DNA of 64,000 bases from Blastocatellia bacterium (lineage in GTDB: Bacteria; Acidobacteriota; Blastocatellia; RBC074). The stretch's first letter is position 1. Each line of letters begins with the position of its first letter. Made by a program: the position numbers and the translations under genes. The notes under the pieces are model-generated. The model made no database searches and was not told the DNA's origin. It saw only the letters and a list, made by a program, of their open reading frames with translations. Below, piece after piece: positions 27,327 to 35,599 of this stretch. Location: assembly GCA_016789725.1 (NCBI GenBank), contig JAEUQN010000007.1, forward strand, positions 1 to 64,000, given 5' to 3'.

Positions 27327-28568
27327 ATGAAAACATCGCGTCGCAAATTATTGCAACAAAGTTTGAGCTTGCCTGCGTTGGCTGCTGCACCGGAATTGAT
27401 CTTGCCGAAGTCACCTGCGGGCTACACGCAGAAAGAAAGGGAAGGGCGTGTGAAAGAAGGGAAGCCGTTGACCAAAAGCGATCTTATTACCCCGTGTTTA
27501 CTGCTTGATCTTGATGCCTTTGAAGCGAACGTCAACAAGATGGCGGCGCATTGCAAAGCGTCGAACATCAGCCTGCGCCCGCACGGCAAATCGCACAAAT
27601 GCGTTGAGATTGCGAAGCGGCAAATCAAAGCGGGTGCCGTGGGCTTGAGTGTGGCTACGATCCGCGAAGCACAGGCGATGGCGGCGGCAGGCATCACCGG
27701 AATGCTCATCACGTCGGAATTGATCGGGCGTCCGAAGATCGAACGATTGATGCAAGTGGTACGCAAAGCGCCGGACACGATGACGGTGGTGGATAACCTG
27801 ACGCACGCGCAGGAACTCAACGATGCCGCAGCCGCTGCGAAACTGAAGCTACATGTGCTGATTGATGTTGACCCCGGTGGCAAGCGTACGGGCATTGCGA
27901 GCGGCGCGCCGACGATTGCCTTTGCGGAAAAGCTGATGAAGATGCCGCATCTGAAATTGCGCGGCTTTCATTGCTATTCGGGCAGCAGCGCCCACGTTGC
28001 CGGATTTGAAGCACGGCGACAACATTCACTGAACGCGATGACGCCTGCGCTGGAAACCTTCGCGCAACTCAAACAGCGCGGCTTACCCCTGGAGATTCTG
28101 AGCGGCGGCAGTACCGGCACCTACAACATTGATCCGGCCTTCAAAGGGATGACCGAATTGCAATGCGGCTCGTACGTGTTTATGGATGTCGAGTATCAAC
28201 TGATCGGCGGGCAACGCGACGACAAGTTCTACGACGATTTTGCTTCATCCTTGACGGTGATGGCAACCGTCATCAGCCGCAATCATCCTGATCGTGCGAC
28301 GACGGATGCAGGCATCAAATCCTTTGCGACGGATCGCAAATTCGGCCCGAATCTGAAAGACCTGACCGGCGCGCGCGTCTTTATCAGCAGCGACGAACAC
28401 GGCACGGTGATGCTCGATCATCCAAGCCGCGAAGTGAAGCTCGGCGACCGCCTTGAATTCATCATTCCGCATTGCGACCCGAATGTGAATTTGTATGATC
28501 GAATGTACTGCGTGCGCGGCGAGAAGGTTGTGGACGTGTGGCGCATCGTCGGTCGGCACGGCGATTGA
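27327..28568 (+). CDS. PLP-dependent D-threonine aldolase / D-serine dehydratase-like (DSD1 family)
   Basis: 413 aa. The N-terminus MKTSRRKLLQQSLSLPALAAAP is a twin-arginine-like signal, which predicts export of a folded cofactor enzyme. Fold type III (alanine-racemase-like) is shown by LRPHGKSHKC with the PLP lysine K88. The C-terminal beta domain has SSDEHGTVML and FIIPHCDPNVNLYDRMYCV, the His/Cys metal site of D-threonine aldolases and DSD1 enzymes. It cleaves or dehydrates D-hydroxy-amino acids and probably uses products of the upstream deacylase. A terminator hairpin follows 8 bases after the stop. Confidence 0.9.
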   Translation: MKTSRRKLLQQSLSLPALAAAPELILPKSPAGYTQKEREGRVKEGKPLTKSDLITPCLLLDLDAFEANVNKMAAHCKASNISLRPHGKSHKCVEIAKRQIKAGAVGLSVATIREAQAMAAAGITGMLITSELIGRPKIERLMQVVRKAPDTMTVVDNLTHAQELNDAAAAAKLKLHVLIDVDPGGKRTGIASGAPTIAFAEKLMKMPHLKLRGFHCYSGSSAHVAGFEARRQHSLNAMTPALETFAQLKQRGLPLEILSGGSTGTYNIDPAFKGMTELQCGSYVFMDVEYQLIGGQRDDKFYDDFASSLTVMATVISRNHPDRATTDAGIKSFATDRKFGPNLKDLTGARVFISSDEHGTVMLDHPSREVKLGDRLEFIIPHCDPNVNLYDRMYCVRGEKVVDVWRIVGRHGD

Positions 28569-28575
28569 AAATACA

Positions 28576-28608
28576 AAAGCCAGGCCGTGTGACCTGGCTT
28601 TGTTTTTT
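28576..28608. terminator. Bidirectional intrinsic terminator
   Basis: Stem AAAGCCAGG (28576-28584) pairs with CCTGGCTTT (28593-28601) around an 8-base loop and is followed by TGTTTTTT on the plus strand. It ends the aldolase-like gene and, read from the minus strand, can also end protease copy 1, whose stop is at 28627. Confidence 0.8.
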
Positions 28609-28626
28609 GAAGATTGCGATGCAGCT

Positions 28627-30735
28627 TTATGGTTGCATACATGCTGTGTTATCGCCAAGAAACGCCGATAGGCTGCGGAGCGTGCCGTTTGCCCGTGTTG
28701 TACTGTCACCCAGAATCGTGCCGTCACCCAGAATTACGCCATCCCCAAGGATAATGCCGTCGCCCAGAATTGTGCCATCGCCTAACACCTGCCCCTGGGC
28801 CAACAACGCCGCATCCGCGAAGATGACGCCATCGCCTAACACCTGTCCGTTGGTGGTGATATTGAATGCGCCTGTCTTGAGCACGACACCGCTTGAAGTC
28901 ATACTCGCAACTTTGCTGAACACGCCGTTGCCGCAGATTGTCGCATCACCGAGGATCTGTCCTGTGCCATAAACGCTTTGCCATTGCGTCATCAATTCTG
29001 TACCCGATAAAAAGCCCCAATTGGTGATGACGCCGCGCCCCCAGTTAAAGGTTTGCCCGGCAATCGTGCTTTGTTGTGTTGGCAAGGCGGCAGTCAATAA
29101 GGCGGTGCCAACGGTTGTCGGTAACGTGGTTTTGACCAACCGCGCCAATCGAACCGCGCCGTCCACATTGAGCAGTCCTGCGCCCTGTTCCATCATATTG
29201 GCATTGGCCAGCGGTTGCGCCGTGTACATCAAAATCGCTTTGATTAAATTGGGTGTCAAGGCTGGATTGGCCTGTAGCATCAAGGCTGCTGTACCCGCTA
29301 CCACGGGCGTCGCCATTGAAGTACCGCTTAAATACATCACGCGGTCTTCAAGTTTGTTAGTAATGTTTGCCGACAGGGCCGGGTAATCCAGCGTTAACCT
29401 GTTTCTCTTATCTACAGCCTCATCGGGATTGTTGGAGCGTGCGCCCACGAGTTTATTGCCGGGCGCGACCAAATCCGGCTTGATTAAATTGTCGTATTTG
29501 CGGACGCCATTGATCGTGACATAGCCGCGCGTCGGGCCGCGAGAGCTATAACTCGCCATCGTATCGTCTGCGCGGGCATCGGTGCCGAACGTGTTCGCTG
29601 CGCCCACCGTGATGACCGAAGGCTCAATGCCGGGCGAATGAATGCCACCATAAATCTTTTGTCCGGCGGAATTTTTGCCATCATTACCAGCCGCCGCGAC
29701 AACGACGATTCCGGCATTGACGGCGCGTCGGGCTGCCAGACACAGTGGATCGTTGGCGTAACTGTCTTTGGCAATCGTGCCCAGGCTCAGATTGATGACG
29801 CGGAGGTTGTACGTCGCTTTGTTGGTGATACACCAATCAAGGGCCGCAATGACGTTGCTAACTATGCCTTGCCCATTGTCGTTGAGGACTTTGACCGCGA
29901 GAAGATTCGCGCCTGGCGCAATGCCCGTATAGGTTCCTGTTTTCAGCCCCTTGCCACCTGCTGCCAGCGACGCCACGTGGGAGCCGTGTCCAAAACGATC
30001 TTTGATGGCATCTTGCCCGGTGTAATCCTGCTTGCCGACCACGCCGGGATGACCGTTTGAAGCCCAGGTCAGCTTGTGAGAATCGTCTATGCCGCTATCA
30101 AGAATGGCAATGCCGATGCCTTTGCCGTCCAGGATTGTTTTCCCCGCAAGACTGCGAATGAGGGCCGTCCCCGTCGTGTTTTCAAGATGCCCCATCGCGG
30201 TCACGAGACGGTTGGGGCTGACGTAGGCGATGCTTCTTTCCGCTGCCAGATGGCGAATTGCCGTGCGTGGTGCTTCAATGGTCAATAAGCCCATTTTACC
30301 GTGCGATTGGCGTACTTGACCGCCGAGCCGCGCGAGTTTTTCTTGCCAGACAACTTGCGGGATCGAACTGTCTACCTGAACAATGAAACTCTGTTTTTCT
30401 TCTGCCAAGGTCTCAGAAGACGGCAACAATAAGCCGCCAAGTCGTGTGCGTTGCGGTGCGTCTTCGCCGTCTTCCTGCGCGCGTTGCGTCGCCCGTGTGC
30501 GGCGATTCTGGCGCACTTGCGCGAGCGTTTTGCCCTGCAACGCCTGCCGTTGTTCTTCGTCATCATCGGCCAGTAAGATTTCGAGATCAGGCGCGAGCTT
30601 GGAAGGTTTCAAGGCCTGCTGTTGCGTCCGTACTTCTTTTAGGGATTGCGCCTGCACGGGTACGAAGGTGTGCCAGGGACACGCGAGCAGAACTCCCAAG
30701 GTGGATGCGGCAATTTTTCTGGTGATGGACTTCAT
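28627..30735 (-). CDS. Secreted subtilisin-like protease (S8), copy 1, LGDG repeat tail
   Basis: 702 aa. A signal peptide (about 1-30) and a prodomain with a charged LLADDDEEQRQ segment and an I9-like inhibitor region (QSFIVQVDSS...AYVSPNR) precede the catalytic domain. The triad is D213 (AILDSGID), H250 (FGHGSHVAS) and S473 (SGTSMATPV), with AAAGNDG providing the oxyanion Asn. After WGRGVITNWGFLSG come an isolated QILGDAT unit, a QVLGDG unit, and then five tandem hexapeptides ending LGDG/LGDS (about 650-678), closing with GDNTACMQP. It is the last copy in transcription order. Probably self-processing and extracellular or surface-bound; the substrate is unknown. Confidence 0.93.
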   Translation of the reverse strand: MKSITRKIAASTLGVLLACPWHTFVPVQAQSLKEVRTQQQALKPSKLAPDLEILLADDDEEQRQALQGKTLAQVRQNRRTRATQRAQEDGEDAPQRTRLGGLLLPSSETLAEEKQSFIVQVDSSIPQVVWQEKLARLGGQVRQSHGKMGLLTIEAPRTAIRHLAAERSIAYVSPNRLVTAMGHLENTTGTALIRSLAGKTILDGKGIGIAILDSGIDDSHKLTWASNGHPGVVGKQDYTGQDAIKDRFGHGSHVASLAAGGKGLKTGTYTGIAPGANLLAVKVLNDNGQGIVSNVIAALDWCITNKATYNLRVINLSLGTIAKDSYANDPLCLAARRAVNAGIVVVAAAGNDGKNSAGQKIYGGIHSPGIEPSVITVGAANTFGTDARADDTMASYSSRGPTRGYVTINGVRKYDNLIKPDLVAPGNKLVGARSNNPDEAVDKRNRLTLDYPALSANITNKLEDRVMYLSGTSMATPVVAGTAALMLQANPALTPNLIKAILMYTAQPLANANMMEQGAGLLNVDGAVRLARLVKTTLPTTVGTALLTAALPTQQSTIAGQTFNWGRGVITNWGFLSGTELMTQWQSVYGTGQILGDATICGNGVFSKVASMTSSGVVLKTGAFNITTNGQVLGDGVIFADAALLAQGQVLGDGTILGDGIILGDGVILGDGTILGDSTTRANGTLRSLSAFLGDNTACMQP
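28709..28790 (-). repeat. 18-bp repeats encoding five LGDG hexapeptides (copy 1)
   Basis: Degenerate 18-base period; on the plus strand each unit reads like CCATCGCCCAGAATTxxG. Translated in the protease frame it gives QVLGDG, TILGDG, IILGDG, VILGDG, TILGDS. Confidence 0.9.
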
Positions 30736-30806
30736 AAGCTCTTTCGGTAGTAGTTACAGATACTCAGTTTTTGGACAACGCCCATTGAAACGAAATCTTT
30801 TGTGCC

Positions 30807-30850
30807 GAGTATGATGACTTTCTGATAACCGCCGTGAAAATTGGAAGAGG
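30807..30850 (-). promoter_or_regulatory. Conserved upstream block of protease copy 1
   Basis: Plus-strand view: GAGTATGATGACTTTCTG (30807-30824), then 14 bases, then AATTGG. This is a diverged copy: the third box is altered, but the 14-base spacing is kept. It lies about 70-115 bases upstream of the start at 30735. Confidence 0.6.
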
Positions 30851-30891
30851 AGTCGCAATCGCCCTGTCGTCGGGAAAACAGGAAGTGGAGA

Positions 30892-30942
30892 GGCGGGAAT
30901 CTCTGTGCCTGATCCCCGCCAACATACTGGCCAACATACTGG
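30892..30942. repeat. Stem-loop and 12-bp tandem repeat after protease copy 2
   Basis: GGCGGGA (30892-30898) can pair with TCCCCGCC (30913-30920). Directly after come two copies of CCAACATACTGG. It lies just beyond the stop of copy 2 (30946), but it lacks a T-tract, so a terminator role is weak. Confidence 0.4.
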
Positions 30943-30945
30943 TGG

Positions 30946-33063
30946 TTACGGTGCAGGCTGCATACACGCTGTTTCATCCCCCGCGAATATTGAAGCGGCC
31001 CTGATGCGCGTGTCGGACAACAGCATGCCATCCGAGAGCAGCATGCCATCAGACATCAACATGCCATCGGCTAAGGCGATACCATCGGATAACAACATGC
31101 CATCGGATAACAACATGCCATCCGCGAGCGCAATGCCATCCGCCAAGGCGATCCCTCGGCTGTGGATATGTGCCACGCCGGGATAGAGCGCAGTCCCTGC
31201 GGATAATTTATTCGGGATGATGCCAAAGATTTCATCGCTCACTCCGGTCGCATCCGCTAGTGTGCGGCCTTGCCCATACACGCTTTGCCATTGCGTCATC
31301 AAGCTAGTACCGTACAAAAAGCCCCAGTTCGTAATCACGCCTTGCGACCAACTCACGGTTTCTCCGGCAATCGTGCTGTTTGGTTGGGGCAGCGAATTGG
31401 TGAGCAATGACGCGCCAGTCGTGGTGGGCAGCGTGGATTTGACGAGCCTCGCCATCCGCACGGCACCATCTACGTTCAGCAATCCTGCGCCTTGCTCCAG
31501 CATATTGAAGCCTTTAATCGGTTGGGCCGAGTACATCAAAATCGCCTTGACCAAATTCGGCGTCAATTTGGAATTGACCTGTAGCATCAACGCGGCGGCT
31601 CCGGCCACCACGGGCGCAGCCATCGAAGTGCCGCTCAAATACATTGCGCCGCGCGCGTAATCTTTTTTCGTCGTTTCACTGCTGGCTTCCAGTTTCAGAT
31701 TTTGATTGAGCAAATAATTGCGCCACCAGACGTATTCATTCTCGGCTCCGGTGAAGACCTTGCTGGCGGATTTGGCACCAATCAGTTTATTGCCAGGAGC
31801 GACCAAGTCAGGTTTGATCAGGTTGTCATGTTTGCGGACGCCATCCACCAGAACGTAGCCGCGTGTGGGGCCGCGTGAGCTGTAAGACGTGACCACATCA
31901 TCCGACCGCATATTGGTGCCGAAGGTATTGGCCGCACCAACGGTAATCACGGACGGCTCAATGCCCGGCGAATTGATGCCGCCATAAATCTTATTGCCGT
32001 ACATATCCTTGCCGTTATTACCAGCGGACGTCACGACGACCAGGCCCGCATCAACCGCGCGCCGGGCGGCCAGACACAGCGGATCGTTTTGATAACTGTC
32101 CGTTGCCCGTGTTCCCAGGCTCAGATTGATGACGCGAATGTTCTGCTCTGCTTTGTTGGCAATGCACCAATCAATCGCGCGGATCACCGTACTGGCGGTA
32201 CCTTGCCCGTAATCATCCAGTACTTGCAAACTAATCAAATTGGCTTTGTACGCTACGCCTGTGTATGCGTTGTTGGCCCAGGAACTCGACCCCAGCGCCA
32301 GCGAAGCGACGTGCGAGCCGTGTCCGAATTCATCCATCGGGCGTGTGTCGCTATTGACGAAATCCTGCCGATAATGTGTTCGCCCATCATAAAACGAGTA
32401 ATGGTTGTCCACGACGCCACTGTCAATAATGGCGATTCCTACGCCGCGACCGTCTACGGTGGGCGAGTTATTCAGCAACCCACGAACTTGATAGGCTCCT
32501 GTCGTCGAGGTTATATGCCCCGTTGCAAACACGCGGCGATCCGGGCTGACATACGCGATTTCGCCCTGTGCCGCCAGGTGCCGAATCGCAGAGCGCGGAG
32601 CTTCAATAGTGAGCAAGCGGCTTCGATCATTTTGCTGTGTAATAAATCCGCCTAATGAGGCGAGCTTTTCCTGCCACACCACACTTGGCGTAGAGCCGTT
32701 GGTTTGGACAATGAAACTTTGTTTTTCCTCGGCCAACACTTCAGATGAGGGCAGCAGGGCATTGCTGATGCGCGTGCGCTGGGGCGTCTCTTCGCCGTCT
32801 TCCTGCGCGCGCCGGGCTGCACGCTTGCGGCGCTCCTGACGTGCTTGCGCGAGCGTTTTGCCTTGTAACTTCTGGCGTTGTTCTTCGTCGTCATCGGCGA
32901 GCAAGACTTCGAGATCGGGCGCGAGCTTGGAAGGCTTCGAGGCCTGTTTGGCGGGGCGTGTTTCTTGGAGGGATTGCGCCTGCGCGGGCAGGAATGTGTG
33001 CCACGGGCAACTGAGCAGGCAACCGAGGGTGAAGGCAGTAATTTTCTTGGTCGTGGATTTCAT
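30946..33063 (-). CDS. Secreted subtilisin-like protease (S8), copy 2, LADG/LSDG repeat tail
   Basis: 705 aa. Signal peptide (MKSTTKKITAFTLGCLLSCPW), charged prodomain with LLADDDEEQRQK, I9-like region (QSFIVQTNGSTPSVVWQEKL). Triad D214 (AIIDSGVVD), H248 (FGHGSHVAS), S480 (SGTSMAAPV); oxyanion Asn in TSAGNNGKD. The tail has an isolated RTLADAT unit followed by eight tandem hexapeptides mixing IALADG with MLLSDG/MLMSDG and ending MLLSDT, then AGDETACMQPAP. Among LADG-type copies it alone lacks the Thr-rich basic extension. A clear intrinsic terminator was not found beyond its stop. Confidence 0.93.
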   Translation of the reverse strand: MKSTTKKITAFTLGCLLSCPWHTFLPAQAQSLQETRPAKQASKPSKLAPDLEVLLADDDEEQRQKLQGKTLAQARQERRKRAARRAQEDGEETPQRTRISNALLPSSEVLAEEKQSFIVQTNGSTPSVVWQEKLASLGGFITQQNDRSRLLTIEAPRSAIRHLAAQGEIAYVSPDRRVFATGHITSTTGAYQVRGLLNNSPTVDGRGVGIAIIDSGVVDNHYSFYDGRTHYRQDFVNSDTRPMDEFGHGSHVASLALGSSSWANNAYTGVAYKANLISLQVLDDYGQGTASTVIRAIDWCIANKAEQNIRVINLSLGTRATDSYQNDPLCLAARRAVDAGLVVVTSAGNNGKDMYGNKIYGGINSPGIEPSVITVGAANTFGTNMRSDDVVTSYSSRGPTRGYVLVDGVRKHDNLIKPDLVAPGNKLIGAKSASKVFTGAENEYVWWRNYLLNQNLKLEASSETTKKDYARGAMYLSGTSMAAPVVAGAAALMLQVNSKLTPNLVKAILMYSAQPIKGFNMLEQGAGLLNVDGAVRMARLVKSTLPTTTGASLLTNSLPQPNSTIAGETVSWSQGVITNWGFLYGTSLMTQWQSVYGQGRTLADATGVSDEIFGIIPNKLSAGTALYPGVAHIHSRGIALADGIALADGMLLSDGMLLSDGIALADGMLMSDGMLLSDGMLLSDTRIRAASIFAGDETACMQPAP
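31010..31155 (-). repeat. 18-bp repeats encoding eight LADG/LSDG hexapeptides (copy 2)
   Basis: Eight 18-base units, plus-strand consensus near GCCATCGGATAACAACAT. Translation alternates IALADG and MLLSDG. Confidence 0.9.
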
Positions 33064-33132
33064 AAGCTTTTTCAGTCGTCAGTCAATCGAATCTTTTTTG
33101 ACAGTGAAGATTAAAGCCAAAAGGATTGTACA

Positions 33133-33186
33133 AAGTATGATGAGTTTCTGCTTTGTGCCGAAACAATTGGAAAACGCGGGGAATTA
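33133..33186 (-). promoter_or_regulatory. Conserved three-box block upstream of protease copy 2
   Basis: Plus-strand view: AAGTATGATGAGTTTCTG (33133-33150), a 14-base spacer, AATTGGAAA, then GGGAATTACA. On the transcribed strand the order is TGTAATTCCC, TTTCCAATTGTT, CAGAAACTCATCATACTT, followed by an untranslated leader of about 70 bases. The same boxes with the same spacing precede the other copies. No sigma-70 pair of normal spacing fits well, so an operator or alternative-sigma promoter is equally possible. Confidence 0.65.
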
Positions 33187-33233
33187 CAAGTAAGCACCGG
33201 AACGTTTAGCAACAGGTTTGTCATGGGTCAGGG

Positions 33234-33271
33234 AACAAACAAAAAGGCAGAGGATGTCAGCCCTCTGCCTT
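33234..33271 (-). terminator. Intrinsic terminator of protease copy 3
   Basis: Stem AAGGCAGAGG (33244-33253) with CCTCTGCCTT (33262-33271); on the minus strand the stem is followed by TTTTTGTTTGTT. It lies 24 bases after the stop of copy 3. The same hairpin follows copies 5 and 6. Confidence 0.85.
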
Positions 33272-33294
33272 GAAAGTCCTAACGGTGGATGTAC

Positions 33295-35415
33295 TCATTG
33301 TGCTGGTTTCATGCAGGCGGTGTTGTCGCCCAGCATTGCGGTCCCGCTAGTGGATTTTAAATTTGAATCGGCGCGTGTGGTGCCGTCACCCAAAATGGTG
33401 CCATCGCCCAGGATCACTCCATCACCTAAGATCACTCCATCCCCTAAGATCACTCCATCACCCAGCACCTGACCGCTGGCAAACAACACATTGGTGCTAT
33501 CGCCCAGAATCAAACCGCTACTCTTGATTGTGTAAGCCCCGGCTTTTAGTGTGGCACCGGAGGTGTTGCCGGAGACGAGGCTCAGCGTGCTGTTGGCGTA
33601 GGTCGTGGCATCGCCGAGTACTTGTCCCGTGCCATACACACTCTGCCATTTAGTCATCAGATTACTGCCGAACAGGAAGCCAAAATTGGTGATGACGCCC
33701 TGGCTCCATTTGATCGTTTCCCCGTAAATTGTACTGGTCTGTAAGGCCGGAAGCGCCGCTGTCAACAAGGCTGTGCCGTTGGTCGTGGGCAGCGTGGTTT
33801 TGACGAGTCGCGCCAGCCGCACGGCTCCGTCAATATTGAGTTGACCTGCGCCCTGTTCCAGCATATTGACGCCCGCGAGCGGTTGGGCGGAATACATCAA
33901 AATGGCTTTGACCAAACTGGGTGTCAGCTTCGGATTGGTTTCCAAGAGGAGCGCTGCTGCCGAAGCGACAACGGGGGCGGCCATCGAAGTGCCGCTCAGG
34001 TACATGACTTTTTCCGTGTCGAGCGTTCCGTCGCCCGTCCGCAGACTGGGATTATTGCGCGCCAGCAGGTTTTCCGTGCCGTTATAGTATGCCGATGCGC
34101 CAATCAGTTTATTGCCGGGCGCAACCAAATCAGGTTTGATGAGGTTGTCGTACTTCCGAACGCCACCGACGACAGCGTAACTGCGGGTCGGGCCACGCGA
34201 ACTGTAGGAGGCGACGGTGTCGTCAGAGCGATAGTTCGTGCCGAACGTATTGGCGGCCCCGACTGTGATGACCGAAGGGTCGTTGCCGGGGGAGTTGATC
34301 GCTCCATAAATTTTTCTGCCGCTGGAATCCTTGCCATTGTTGCCCGCCGAAGCCACGACGACAATGCCCGCATTGACCGCACGGCGCGCGGCCAGACAGA
34401 GCGGATCTGTTTTATAGCTGTCTTTGGCGATGGTGCCGAGGCTCAGGTTGATGACGCGAATGTTGTTCCCGTTTAGGACCCATTGTTTGTTGGTGATGCA
34501 CCAATCAATCGCTGCGATCACGCTGCTGGCTGTCCCTTTCCCTGTGCCATCAAGCACCCGCAAGCTAAACACACTGGCCCCACCTACCGCACCGGCATAG
34601 GCACCGTTTTTCAAATCATATTCTCCTGCGACCAGCGAAGCCACGTGCGTTCCATGCCCATACGGATCGCCGCTGATATTTTGCCCGGTGAAATCAACAC
34701 TTTTGACTTTCGTTCCCCACCCGGCCCATTGCATCAGGCGATGGGTGGCATCCACGCCGCTGTCAATCACGGCGACACTAATGCCAGAGCCGCTTAACCA
34801 GGTGTTGGTGTTGGTGTCGCCTTTATCACTGATGCCCGCGTTCCAATATCCTGTGGTTTCGACCACATGGCCGAAGGCGGCGATGGCCCGATCCGGGGAG
34901 ACATACGACACGCTGGATTCTGCGGCTAAGTGCCGAATTACATTGCGCGGCGCTTCAATCGTGACCAGTCCCATTTCGTTATGGGTCTGGCGCACACGCC
35001 CACCGAAACGGGCGAGTTTTTCCTGCCACACAACAGTTGGCGTGGAGCTGTCCACTTGCACGATGAAGCTCTGTTTTTCTTCTGAGAGGACTTCGGAGGA
35101 AGGTAGCAAGACACCGTTAAGGCGTTGCCGCTGGGGCGTCTCTTCGCCGTCTTGCTGGGCGCGCTGGATCACGCGTGTGCGGCGTTCCTGCCGTATTTGC
35201 GCCAGCGTTTTGCCCTGCAAGGCCTGGCGCTGTTCTTCGTCATCATCGGCCAGCAAGACTTCGAGATCGGGCGCGAGCTTGGCGGGTTTCGTTGCTTGTT
35301 TTTGAGTTCGTAACTCTTTCAGGGATTGTGCCCGCACCGGTACAAATGCGTGCCAGGGGCAACTGAGTAGAATCCCTAAGGTGAGAGCAGAGATTTTTTT
35401 AGTAGTGGACTTCAT
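33295..35415 (-). CDS. Secreted subtilisin-like protease (S8), copy 3, LGDG repeat tail
   Basis: 706 aa. Signal peptide MKSTTKKISALTLGILLSCPW, then the charged prodomain and I9-like region. Triad D218 (AVIDSGVD), H254 (YGHGTHVAS), S477 (SGTSMAAPV); oxyanion Asn in ASAGNNGKD. After WSQGVITNFGFLFG come an isolated QVLGDAT unit, an LILGDS unit and spacer, then five tandem hexapeptides (QVLGDG, three VILGDG, TILGDG), then LGDNTACMKPAQ. Its last codons and downstream sequence are almost identical to those of copy 6, indicating recent duplication or conversion of the 3' end. Confidence 0.93.
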   Translation of the reverse strand: MKSTTKKISALTLGILLSCPWHAFVPVRAQSLKELRTQKQATKPAKLAPDLEVLLADDDEEQRQALQGKTLAQIRQERRTRVIQRAQQDGEETPQRQRLNGVLLPSSEVLSEEKQSFIVQVDSSTPTVVWQEKLARFGGRVRQTHNEMGLVTIEAPRNVIRHLAAESSVSYVSPDRAIAAFGHVVETTGYWNAGISDKGDTNTNTWLSGSGISVAVIDSGVDATHRLMQWAGWGTKVKSVDFTGQNISGDPYGHGTHVASLVAGEYDLKNGAYAGAVGGASVFSLRVLDGTGKGTASSVIAAIDWCITNKQWVLNGNNIRVINLSLGTIAKDSYKTDPLCLAARRAVNAGIVVVASAGNNGKDSSGRKIYGAINSPGNDPSVITVGAANTFGTNYRSDDTVASYSSRGPTRSYAVVGGVRKYDNLIKPDLVAPGNKLIGASAYYNGTENLLARNNPSLRTGDGTLDTEKVMYLSGTSMAAPVVASAAALLLETNPKLTPSLVKAILMYSAQPLAGVNMLEQGAGQLNIDGAVRLARLVKTTLPTTNGTALLTAALPALQTSTIYGETIKWSQGVITNFGFLFGSNLMTKWQSVYGTGQVLGDATTYANSTLSLVSGNTSGATLKAGAYTIKSSGLILGDSTNVLFASGQVLGDGVILGDGVILGDGVILGDGTILGDGTTRADSNLKSTSGTAMLGDNTACMKPAQ
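33380..33470 (-). repeat. 18-bp repeats encoding five LGDG hexapeptides (copy 3)
   Basis: Units read ATCACTCCATCACCTAAG on the plus strand; three are almost perfect copies, the most homogeneous of the LGDG arrays. Confidence 0.9.
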
Positions 35416-35485
35416 ATGCTTTTTCGGTAGTCAGTCAATTCAATCGTGATCGAACAAGGGAGATTAAAGCCAAATTTGTTGTACA

Positions 35486-35539
35486 AAGTATGATGACTTT
35501 CTGTTTTGTGGTGTAACAACTGGAAAGAGCAGGGAATTA
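35486..35539 (-). promoter_or_regulatory. Conserved three-box block upstream of protease copy 3
   Basis: Boxes on the plus strand: AAGTATGATGACTTTCTG (35486-35503), 14-base spacer, AACTGGAAA, GGGAATTACA. Same arrangement as before copy 2. Confidence 0.65.
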
Positions 35540-35545
35540 CACTTG

Positions 35546-35580
35546 CCACAAAAAAGCCGGGCGCTTGAATCCCGGCTTTT
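35546..35580 (-). terminator. Intrinsic terminator of protease copy 4
   Basis: Stem AAAAGCCGGG (35552-35561) with CCCGGCTTTT (35571-35580); the minus-strand exit reads TTTTTTGTGG. A different hairpin from the GGCAGAGG type; it is shared with copy 7, the other protease with a basic Thr-rich tail. Confidence 0.85.
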
Positions 35581-35599
35581 GCTTGGCGACACCACCGCG

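Larger units (their letters stand above)
33061..33300. repeat. Intergenic duplication unit A between protease copies 2 and 3
   Basis: About 240 bases, nearly identical to 37790-38024 and especially to 40143-40382, where identity continues into the C-terminal codons of the flanking protease. It contains the upstream block of the left gene and the terminator of the right gene. Confidence 0.85.
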
